Assembly: GCA_030248225.1 (NCBI GenBank)
Contig: JASANE010028421.1
Coordinates: 62,001 to 126,000 of the forward strand
DNA length: 64,000 nt
From: Trileptium ribeirensis
Lineage: Eukaryota > Nematoda > Enoplea > Enoplida > Thoracostomopsidae
Reading direction: 5' to 3'
This document shows, one piece after another, positions 35,201-47,200 of the stretch (position 1 is the stretch's first letter; every line of letters starts with the position of its first letter). The notes beneath the pieces are model-generated. The model ran no database searches, was not told the origin of the DNA, and saw only the letters and a program-made list of their open reading frames with translations. Made by a program: the position numbers and the translations under genes.

Positions 35201-38200
35201 TTAGTAGTAAATGTTTCATATGTTCTGTTCTAGCCACGACGTATTGCGGCTGTGTCATTGGCTAATCGAGTTGCTCAGGAAGTACAGTGTGATTTGGGAA
35301 CGAAAGTGAGTGAACATTATTCACACAGCTACTTTTATGAAACACATTTTCAGAGGAAAAGGAATTCAATTAGGCTATCGTAACCTCGACTCGGCGGACC
35401 TAATGGACTTTTATTTTTCTCTGGGTCGGTCCCAAGAAGCTAGGGGGCTTAGCAACCGCAGGAGCGCTTCACAGGATGTGTTTTGATCCTGCCAGACGGG
35501 TTGAACACGTAGTTTAGGTGGTACTACTTTTGAGGTCCCAAGGGAGGTTGGCTTCGTCTCTTGCTGACAGGCCAAAAACCATATAACTATTCCTATAATC
35601 GTTCCACCTGGAATTGTCAAGGCGGCAATTGGTAATTTTGTTTTGGCTAGTAGCCCCCTACTAGGGTCCGACAATCCCTAAACGTTTAACGCCAGGTTGT
35701 ACCGAATTGGTTCAACCTTGACGGGCGCACGATCGAGATGGTGACCTCTAATAGTATATCGACGATGCTATTAGTGACGGAAGGAATTCTCGAGTTGTAC
35801 CGGTTTATCGTTGGAGTCGGCGAACCACGCTAAAGCTTGTCACCTTTTAACCTCAACCCAGAACGCAAGGCATCGACCTAGGGGTGACGATTTCAAACCC
35901 CTTAAATACGTATCGCTTCAAAACAGGGGCATCAAAACACTGTGACAAAATGGGTTGTTTGATCTTTATTTATTGATAATCAAATAGCACATACACAGGG
36001 CGGAGGTGAAGCAGAATGACACCCCAAGGAATTGCCCCAAGATTTACACACTTATGTAATTTGGGGCGCTGATCACGAATCTAGCATTCGTTTCCCTGCA
36101 TGACCCTGGTTCCCGAGATATGACCTATTGAAGTTGGCTTGTGTTTTGCTGTGCTCGTTCGCTCACTCACTGTAGGTCGACTCGGCAGCCGTCAGTAACT
36201 TGATGTGAGAACGCATCGCGTATAATGATAACGCGTACTTGTACTTGCATCGCGAGCATCGCCACACGAAACCTTCCCTGACATCCTGAAAATAAATCGT
36301 TCCGACTTAGTGGCTGGCCTGAGCGTTACCTAGGACTGAGACAGAGTATTAACGACCTCCAGTACTCGATATACTCTAGATCGAGGGGTCTAACCGATTT
36401 AAGTGATAAAGCACCAAAACGATGGCCCCACCAGGAATCGAACCCGGGTCTCTGGATCTACAGACCAGCGCGCTACCACTACACCATGGGGCCGATGCTA
36501 TTACACAACGGACCATTGATGCTGTGAGGCGCTGTAAGTGCTATATGTGAGCCGTCCATCGCTGCAGTAGATAGCTTTTGCAAGTATTACAATTTGTCCA
36601 ACTTTGGCAACGGTGCCAGCATGTAGGGTGGCTTAGTGGTATGATTATAGCATAAAATCCTGAGGTTGGCAGTTCAAGCCCTGGTGCCCCCTCGTGTTTT
36701 TATACATTTCATATTTCTAGGCATATGTAGCCTGAACCTAAGTTAACCATTTTAAATGATTTCACACTCAACCTTGTCCGCGGAAGTGTTGCGAAAATTT
36801 AAAAGTGGGGGAGCATCTAAAACAATATTTTGTTACTATGACTGCAATTAGGGGGAAAATTAAAGCATTTTCGTGAATTTTCGAGGAACCGGACCGGCCG
36901 ACGGAGCTTCCAAAACCTGCCGGCCAGTGAACAACACTGCTCCGCGGAAATACCACTATTCACATTATCCATCAAAATGAATTTTGTAATCTGTGTAAAT
37001 TGCATTGTGCGCTGGGGTACATTGTTGAACTCTGTATAAATCCATCGAGAAATTTGAGTTTTGCCCAGGGCTCAGTGGCGGGTCCCGAATGACATTGGAA
37101 AATTGATCATAGAAACAATTTGGGATATCTTTTGGGGCAACACCGAGCGAGTTGATCAACGAATAGCTGCTGTACCACATTTATTACTGGTTGACGGCAC
37201 ACAAACAATATGTTCTAAAACAATGGGTTATTTTGGCGTGAAGCGAAGAAAATTTTCGCCTGTTTTACTTTTTGCTGGAAATGAAACTGTAGGGTCATTA
37301 GAAACCGTTCGGTGAAAAAATTTTGAATTTCGATCATCAGCTCCGCCTCCACTGACACGAAAAGAAAAAACTGTCAAAATACCCCGAATTATTTAAACTC
37401 CGATATTGGATGGAGCCGGGTGAGGCACGGTTAAATATTACATTGGGAGCTTACCTGACACTCTCCCAACTGGCATAATCGCCGGCAGCACCTTCTTCTC
37501 TTCAGGACACCAATCTCAATTAGACCATTTATACACCCTGCATTGTCAGATTTGAAACGGAACAAATCGTTGATGTCGTACACGGTGAAAGCAACAGGGT
37601 AGGCAGGTCCAAAAACAGCCATCGACACAAATGCAACTTCGAACAAGAAAAAGGATGCAAAAGACAGACAAGGGCGTGAGAAAATCTTTTTCAGTAAAAA
37701 AGGATGCAAACGACAGACAAGCGCGTGAGAAAATCTTTCTCAGTAAATTTTCGCTCCCAATAGCTGGTGTACAAGTCTGCATGCTACGTTATGCGCCTAA
37801 CCCGGGAGCTACATATTACGTATGCGTGCTGCACATTACCGTATAATATATATACATACTGTACATACGCGTTATCATACGCGATGCGTTCTCACATCAA
37901 GTTACTGACGGCTGCCGAGTCGACCTACAGTGAGTGAGCGAACGAGCACAGCAAAACACAGGGCCAACTTCAATTGGTCATATCTCGGGAACCAGGGGTC
38001 ATGCAGGAAACGGAGGCCAGATTCGTGATCAGCGCCCCAAACTACATAAGTGTGTAAATTTTGGGGCAATTCTTGGGATGTCATTCACCTCCGCCCATAC
38101 ACAGGTATTGGGTAGCAGTTAAGGTAATACGATAATAAATATGGTAATGTCATAGTGACTAATCCAAGTCGTAGGTTTGGCGTACGTTATAACTGCGGTT

Positions 38201-41200
38201 GTTGTCCGGAGTTCAATACTGGGGTCCTCGCCCTCTTAATCGAACACTCACAGCCGTGGTTTCAGATCGTATTGTTCGATAATCGCTATCTTCGACGACG
38301 GCTGCGCCTACACTACTCGATACGGGACTTGGGCAACAACTAGTGTTAATCGCGCGACGGTCAATTATCGGGACGCGCCCAAATGGCAACTGCTCGCTCG
38401 ATGCTAAGTGCAGAACGCTGGTTAACTAGTTCCGATAAGCTATGGGCGGCTAATCAATCACTGATAATCAGGTTTGGGTCAAAAGTAGGCTTCGAGAATG
38501 CGGGGATAAAAAGTGACGGTTCGAATTTGCTCATCCTAATCTACGTTCGATCATTTACCATGGTATACGGTATAGATTTATATATTTCACTGCACAGTGG
38601 ATTATATATACAACAAATCAATGCCAAGAAGTCAGGCAATTTATATAGTGATACCTATACTTATGAATAATACAACTAAGGTACGATTCCAACTGGATGT
38701 GACTCATTCGAATGGCTTTACATGTAACCAATTTTTTGATTCAACCATGCATGCGTACTCTTATAATCTTATACGAAGTTGTAGCGACTATGTATGTCGA
38801 GGGCGACAATTAAGATTCCTTTTTCCCGGTAAAAATATATACGTGGATGGGGATGTCGGGATTTGGTGCTGCCGGGGAATGTCTTTATCATACACAAATA
38901 TATACGTATGCACACATAATCATGCAGGGAACTTTTGAACGGCAAATGGTGTTCGCGGTCGCTCTTGTTATAGCTCTGCTTAAACTTATCCGATGGCAAG
39001 TTCATTGGGAGTTAGAATACCGAGGGCAAGATTTTTTAAGTCCACAGGTGGGTGTGGACCCAAAAAATTTTTGCTGGACCCAGGTCAGTTTCGGCTTCGG
39101 AACATAGAGTCTGTTAATAAATCCTATTACAAAGTGTAGGCTTTCAGCCGTCTGTTCTTACAGCTGTATATAGTTGCTTGCTGCTGGTTTCACGGATGGC
39201 CCTCATCTTTTATCCTGGTTTGGGACAGGCAGAGCATAATTTATATGTTTGTAATTATGTAATAATGTCAATTTGTGTTTCGTAATTACGTTTCATTGTG
39301 TAAAACTTCGTGAAATTCGGAACCAAAAATTGTAAGTCTGGACCCAAAAAAACTTTGCTGGACCCAGGGTCCATTTTGAAAAACCCTGACCGAGGGTGAC
39401 TGGCTAAGCGTTCCAACACTTCAAAGTTCAATATACATATTTAGTAAGGAACAGAGATGGGGTTACCGACTTGGGGAGATAGTGAAAAGTATGGTGGATT
39501 TGACATCCACTGATAATTGTTTTGAGTAGGAGACGCGACTGGATTCGCGTTCGGTAACATCATCCTTGCTCGGCACAAATACAGAAATACGGGGATTTAT
39601 ATACATACATATATGTTTCGTTACCTTAACTCAGCGCAATGTGACTCGAAGAACATATTGTGTGTAGAACGTTTTGATAGTAATAGTCGTGAACCTCCAC
39701 GAACTAAAGACGCGCAGTGCGGATGTCCTAATTATCAACTAGAAGGTCTCGGTAAAAGAAGAGTGGGGCTAAATTTCCTAACTTTTGAGATTTTCCTAAA
39801 AGTAATGTTGCCTAAAACAAGATTTCCTAATCAATCTGATAATAATCGGTTAAGGGTTAGAGGCGTTGTGAAACTAAACCGAACTATTTTAACTTTAGTC
39901 ACTGAGCAAAAGAGCCGGTTGAATTCGTTCAATCTTACGGTGTCTTTAAAAGATCGGAGTCAGGCGCATGACTCAGAGTTTAAGCAAAATTCCTGGAGGG
40001 AATTTTGAGCTACATTAAATTTTCGCTCAAAGTGGCCGGGTGCTACTTTTGAGTCATCGAGTTCATGGATCCGATAAAATATTGATCAATTTCACGGTAT
40101 TATGCCAAAGCGTATGTCCCTACTTATGATCTAACAAAATTTCAGCTAAATTCCGGGAGGGAACTTTTTACAAGTTAAGTTTACCTTGAGTTCCTAATAA
40201 TAAATTTTCAGGGTACGATTTCGTAATTAAATGAATCTGGCAAAGCGTATACGTAATATCGTGAACGACGTCACCTAATCATACCCACTATCAGAAAATT
40301 GGCTTAGGATGGTACTTTTTGTTTTGAAATATGCATCTCTACAAAAGTTTTATTCAACCTCGGTCAAATCAATTTCAACTTATATCGCCTAATGCGCGAC
40401 TAAACTTAAAATGACCCCGTTGGGCATCCTATTTTGTCAAAACCGTTGTGGAATCGAAAACCATTGTTACGGAACAAACAGGGAATTTTCAGGATTTTTC
40501 GTTAACCAAAATTGGACAAAGTGGAATCCAACTGCCAGAAATTACTAACTGTCTCGGAACAGAATTTTGGTGTTTTCTTACTTATAGAAAACGGTTCATT
40601 GCTAATTATAACATTGACTAATTCAGGATTCGCCTTTGTTCGCCAACACAGACGTGGTTAAAATTTTTAGTTTTAAGCATTCTCGAACATTGCCATCTCA
40701 AATGAAATTTTTGTTCCCAAAACGAGTTAAATTTTGTGTAAATGTTCAAGTGTTCGCGAACAAACAATTTTCATATTTTAAATTTTCAACAAATTTGTAC
40801 AATCATTAAATTATTAACCTAGAATCACAGTCTAATGCGATATAGAAAAGAACTTGTTTGCGATCAATTTCACCATAAAATGTTCACAAATAAATTGTAG
40901 ATTCAAATATAGCGCGAACACGATTAATAAGTCATTATGTCTAACGCAACTTTAATTTTAAAACGCAAATGTTCGCAAACATTTGATGCTTGGCGATTTT
41001 AGTCATGCATGCTCATAGTGATGTCGCTTGCGTATTTCTCTATGACAAAATATTCTAAATATAATTAAGAACTGCGTTTGTGTTCGCGAACATTTACTTA
41101 AGAATATACGTTTGTGTTCGCGAACAAATTATTTTTTATACGTTTGCGTTCACGAACAAGTTTAAAAATTCTTTATTTCAAATGTGGAATAACATGTTTA

Positions 41201-44200
41201 AAATAGTTTCCATCGCTGAGTTGTTGCACCTCATGTGTCGAGCGATGCATCCCTGTAACACTGTTCACGAACAAAAAGCAAAAGAATTTTAAACACACGA
41301 AAGTATGTTTTCAACAATTTGTGGAATTCATCAACGAATTTGCGAACCAAAAATTACACATTTCATACCACCTTACAGTTGTTCTTAAATGGCTTTTACT
41401 ACATATGCAATCACAAAGAAGCGTTCTGTTACAAAAAATATGACAATTTTATAAATAGGATGGTAGGCGGGTCATTTTAAGTTTAGTCGCGCATAACTCG
41501 ACACAAGAAATCATGTAAAATTGTTCTAGACGGGAGTATCGTGTTTTATTTACGCCCTAACCCATGACTGAGCGAGGCTCAGAATGACTCCGGCCTGGGT
41601 GAGAGAACTTCCTACAATTTGATTGAGGTTGAGTCTTTACGACGGACGAGTAACGGAGGCTAGCTCGGGGCGGGAGAACGTGAACACTCAATAGTCACCG
41701 ATACTAGGTCCTAAACGGGTATCCTTTCGCTCCTGACAAAGGCCGAACCACACTCTCAGGAACTTGAAAATCATACTTACATACGGCACGCTCTGTCATC
41801 CATCCATCACCCATACAACCACTAACGCGAAAGCAGAAAACGATAGAAAACATTAATGTAAAACTGTAATATTGATGAGCGACAGAGAGCTGGTCAGTAA
41901 AGTTGACCGGTCTCTTCGCTGCCTAAGTTAAACTAAGCTTGCTGATCTAGTCACAGCGTCTAACCCCGACAGCCTTTTCAGTATCAATTTGAGACCGGAG
42001 TTCCGGTTTTTTCTGAAAATGTCCAATGAAATTTTAATTTGCGACGGCTACCGTAAACTGGTGCCGGTCCCAATCCAAAGGCATTCCTTTGGATATTAAA
42101 GTAATTAATCCAGTCATTAAATTCTAATTACCCTGTCTGGGAACGCCAACTTTTGCAAGGCAATATTTTTGTTGTCCTAAACCTTAGTCTGTAAAATCGT
42201 CTATTTTCGAAACGATTAGTAAATTTCCTACAGGTTTAATATGAAATAATAAGTACAAACTCCAGACGACTTGCCAGACAATATATATTTTATATTAAAT
42301 TTATTAGTTAGCTAGTCTATTTACTTAATAAATATATTTAATATTTTATTATTAAATTTATATTTATTTATTATGGTTATGGGCCGATATATAAATATAT
42401 ATACTTATGTATAACGGGCAGACGTGTATGTAAACAAACAAGACGTCGAATAACAAACATTGGACCGGGCGTACAAAATGGGGTCCCGATTCCTGAAATA
42501 CCTCGGGGCACAAAACGGACCTCGGATTCGGCCTCGCCTACTCCAGCCTAGCATTTTGATATATGATACATCAATTTTCAGAGCAAATAGGGTGACCCGG
42601 GCTCTTTGGCGAGCCCATCTCGACTTGTGGTAGGAAGATCAAGAGCTTTAGGGGTCTTCAGCTTGCCCATATTGCTTTTTGTGGGTCGAGAGGTATATTT
42701 TTATGTCGGATTTAATGAAGGACAACATGCTTATCGGGAAAAATTTCCCAATTTTGGCGGGGTTTATTGTACCCAAGATGGGCACAGTGGGCTCACACCG
42801 GGTTCAAATTAAACCCTTTGGTCCGTTGAGCCGAATTATTATATATTCATATATAGAATAATAATTAAAATAATTAATAAGTTTAACTTAAGCAAATACC
42901 CATTTTTCGAGACTATTCTCGCTTATCCTTTAATAGGATTATCCCAATCGGATCTCCACTTATTGGAAAGCCGAATAATTTTGTACCAAAAAAATACGTC
43001 CCCACCAAAAATTTCTCATCTGTTCCGGAAGATACGGAATTCTCACTCTAAAATTCGTCTAATCAGTTAACATAACCAGTGAAAATGAACACTTGTAGCT
43101 GATATTCTATTTAGAGTTACAAATGTCCAGTGTATTTTGTAAACTTCAACACGGGTAAATTTGATAATGGAAAACTTCTACTAATGTATTTTGGAAATTT
43201 GACTCATTTGCTGTTCGCTTCGGCGTACAGCCACAATTTTCTGGGGTCCTCACTTCTTAGGACGGTCGGGACGAGTTCTCTATAACGACCTACCTAAATT
43301 GGTTAAATTTTTCTAGTCCTATGAAACATCGATAGCAATGGTGCATAGGTGATACATGGTACGAAAGATATGATCGAATCAATAGAGTTATAGCAATACG
43401 ATTATATACGACAATAACGGTACAGTAAATTTCACACAATCATTGCAATAAGATTACATGAATACGTGCCTTTGTGGCAACAACAAATAACATAACACGG
43501 TACATAACAGTGCTAACGGTACGATATTAATATGATCATGGTACAGTACCTATATGTATACATATACTCATGGTAATGATTAGTAATATCAGGATGTGCT
43601 AAATATATATAGGAAATGATAATGATAAACACCATAATGATACTAATTATAATAAACGTAACGATTCATGGTAACGGTACAGTAGGATATGCGATACATA
43701 ACAGCAACAAATGAGGCGATAATATTAATTCATAGGCTCAGTTCCTTCGTACAGTTATATCGGCACATCATGTAGGCTACAGGTGAAGCTATCGATTACT
43801 AAATCTTATACGTACGCAGTGGTGCGGAAAAGGGTCTTCAAGTTCATTCAGAACCGTTGTTCTTGGGGGATTGGTTTTCATGGCCGTTTGTGGCCAAATT
43901 TCGTCGGTTGGGCTGTGCTAAGGAGTAATCAGTCTCGTAACGATCGAGCAAGGATCTGTTACAGTAATAAATACTATTTTTAGAATAAATTTGTTTTGAG
44001 CGAGTCACTATCTAGCGACAGTCATTTTTGGTGGTTTGGATAGATCATTTTTAAACAAACAATGTCGCGTTTAATATTAAAAATGAAATATTAACCTGAA
44101 ATGGAAACGGAACTATTGTACGGAGTATTAACTGCTTAACTAGCTATGTCACATTTCACTATAATAGTCGTAAAATGAATGTAATCACTGTAATTTTGGT

Positions 44201-47200
44201 ACTAATTAGCTGTAACGGCGCGCGTTCTTTCATATTTAAATGTATATGAATCATTATTTTTTCGTAATTTGTTAGGCAACATCGGATCATGTGACAGAGT
44301 CCCATCTCTAGGTCCAGTAAAATATGTCGGCTGAACTTCTAAGACTTAGAGTTATATCTCTTCTATATATTGTTTCGTATCGGAATTACAAAAGGCTAGG
44401 ATGTGTGATTTATACAATTTTAAAGGTTATATTGTTAATTAGAAACTGTTGGCTGTAAATTATATTGATGTCGATGTCTTCCTGCAGATATATAATCAAT
44501 TTCTTATACATTTACTCATATCGCATTGGAGAGGTCTGAACACAAGGATAGTTAATCATTTTGGGCGATACGTGAACAACACATTTATCTTAACATATTG
44601 TGAAATCATATTCATTGGTTTTATTTCTTATTTCATTACTTGAACTATTTTCGTGTTGTGTGTTCTTATTTCAGGTTGGTTATGTTGTTCGCTTCGAACA
44701 TGGCGCTAGTCACGACACGAAACTGCTTGTGCGTGTTTGTTCGATATTGCGATATTGAAGCGATGTGAACGTCGCCAGCACAGTTTTTTGCACTAATGCT
44801 CAATTGTATAAAAATTTTGTCTGCCTGTAGCATGCATAACTATTCACTGAATTTCTGGATTTTCGTATTTTTTACTAAAGACGAGAAGATAATATCTTTG
44901 TGCATGTTTTGGTTTGTTCAGTTCCGCAAATTTTACAACCGACACGAATTTTAAACTTTCATTTTGGCAAAGACCACGTTGCAAAATCCTGTTATCGAAA
45001 CCAATAAATTTGCTGTTATGCATTTGGTTTGTCCGATCACCTTGTCGAATTATGAACCCTGCCTTGAACGAGTACGTCGTTGTCAACATGTCGTAGCAAT
45101 TTTTGACGACTACTGCGTGTGTTAAACTGATTTTTCCTCACTGAGTTTGATTGTGTTCTCTCTGATTCTTAAGGTGTGTTCACACGTTCAAATTTTGATC
45201 AAAGTTTGAAAGGATCTTTTTTGCGTTTTTGGTAAGTTTGTATGTGTGAACACTGCTCATACATTTCATGGTTATTCCTGTAGCCAATGACCGACAAGAT
45301 TCATTGCTTGAAAAAGTTTGAGCTGAAATTTTGTTCTCAAATTTTGAAATACCGCCATTTTTCGTTAAAAATTACCGTCAAATTTTGAGCAAAAAGTTTG
45401 AGCGTGTGAACACGCCTTTAGGATTTCATCATATGTCGAATATTTTTTGCCCTGACCTTAGTGCTACATTTTAACGGTTAAAGTATAAGTATTATTCAGT
45501 GAACACAAAGCAGCTTTCCTAACCGTTAGCTTAGCATTATCGATGGATATCAACAATAAATTTGTTGTATCACAACTTATCTATGGTATAATGCTAATTC
45601 AAGCGATGTATAATATTGCTCTACTGTAGTGTTTCTTGTATGTATAACAGATCCATGTTGGATCGTTACTAGACAAATTAATCCTTACCACAGTGCAATG
45701 GGCAACATTTACGGATTTATAGCCCGGAATCGCCACTGGGATTTACCTTTAAAAGTAAATGTTCGGAACAAATTTATAGACCACTTTCCTCGCTATGTAC
45801 GTAATTGTAGCCATGAATATGGCTTCATCTGTAAGAGTTTATAATATTTGTTGGTATAACCGCATCATTATATACCCTGTTGTACCACTATCATGCACCG
45901 TTGCTATTGTTATATATTGTGCCTTTGTCTTTCATCGTTACCATTATTACGTACCATATTATACAATCTATCGCTATAAAGGCATATTTCAATGTACTGT
46001 TATTGCTATTGCTGTATGAATTTGGATGTGCCATTATTGCAGTATATCATTCCATTGCGATAATTGTATTGATTTGACTATATCCTTGTTCGGATCTGGA
46101 CGTCCGATTGTCGACACGGATGATAAATTGGAGCGCTGGGCGGAATATTTCCATGGTTTGCTCAACGTAGAACATAGGCGCCCTTGGTCGACCACATGTC
46201 AGCACAACTGCATGATTTGGGAGACTATAACTGCTCAGTAGATGCGCGGGCTGTAGACGAAGTGCTGACAGCCATCAAGAAATCAAGGGGCTCGCTTGCG
46301 TCCCCCACGTGAAATACGATGCCGCGAAAACCAGGCAGGATTTCGGCCAGGGCGAGGTTGCAGCGATCAGATTCATTCCGTCCGGCAAATACTCGAACGA
46401 CGCTCTGAATACCGACAACCGACAATAGCCATCTTCATAGACTTCAGCTCCGCCTTCGATACTGTTAACAGGGACGCTCTCTGGCGAATACTCAGAGCAG
46501 ATGGGGTACCTGATAAGCTGATACGCGTGTTAAAGGCCCTTTACTTAGACACAAAGGCAAAAGTTCGTATATACGGCACAGACTCTCGCCCGTTTGATAT
46601 CAACGCCGGTGTCCGCCAAGGAGCTATTACATCACCTGTTCTGTTCAACTTTGCCGTTAACCGGATTATGCAGCATGCGGTCAACACGAAAACAGCGACT
46701 GGTCACACATAGGCTTTACATGTGGCCATGGGACAAGTATAACTGATCTTGCCTATGCCGACGACGTAGTGTTATTTGCCGATAATGAAACATCAGCCAA
46801 CGCGTTTCTGCAGGACGTTGTAAGCTTCGCGTCTGGAATGGGGCTCCGTATCAGCTGCACAAAAAGCAAAGTCGTGTATGTTAACCTGGATGCAGCCCCA
46901 AGCATCTCCCTGTACGGTGAGATTCTGGGCAATGTCAACGAATTTGTATATCTTGGTAGCACAATTACGGATGATACAACGTTGGATGCGGAGATATCCC
47001 GAAGGATCGGTCGAGCGGCTGAGGTTTTCAGCAGGCTCCGTGCGCCCCTGTGGAGTAGAAACTCGGTGTCTCTGAGAACGAAAGGACGACTTTACTCGGC
47101 GCTGGTTCGATCAGTTTTGCTCTACTCGTGCGAAACTTTGACGTTAAGTGCCCCCTTATCATCCAGGCTTTCCGGTTTTGACACCCACTGCATGCGAACA

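Larger units (their letters stand above)
39900..42840 (+). repeat. Arm A of a large inverted repeat (interrupted by a MITE)
   Basis: In several blocks this matches the reverse complement of 48160-50120. Blocks 39980-40250, 41495-41640, 42040-42180 and 42420-42830 pair in order with 50110-49840, 49790-49500, 49340-49150 and 48600-48160. Landmarks are 'tactccagcc.agcattttgata', 'ctttggcgagcccatc.cgact', 'cattcctttgg' and 'aaaattcc.ggagggaa'. Identity is about 70-75%, so it is old. It may be two copies of one long transposon inserted head to head rather than a single palindrome. Confidence 0.7.

Noticed and set aside
39613..40008. 131-codon open frame in intron 3
   Set aside because: Partly overlaps arm A of the inverted repeat, which has no matching frame in arm B; no domain visible.
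45880..46077. Hydrophobic short frame as a membrane peptide
   Set aside because: It lies in the degenerate AT-rich LINE tail; the hydrophobicity is a by-product of T-rich codons.
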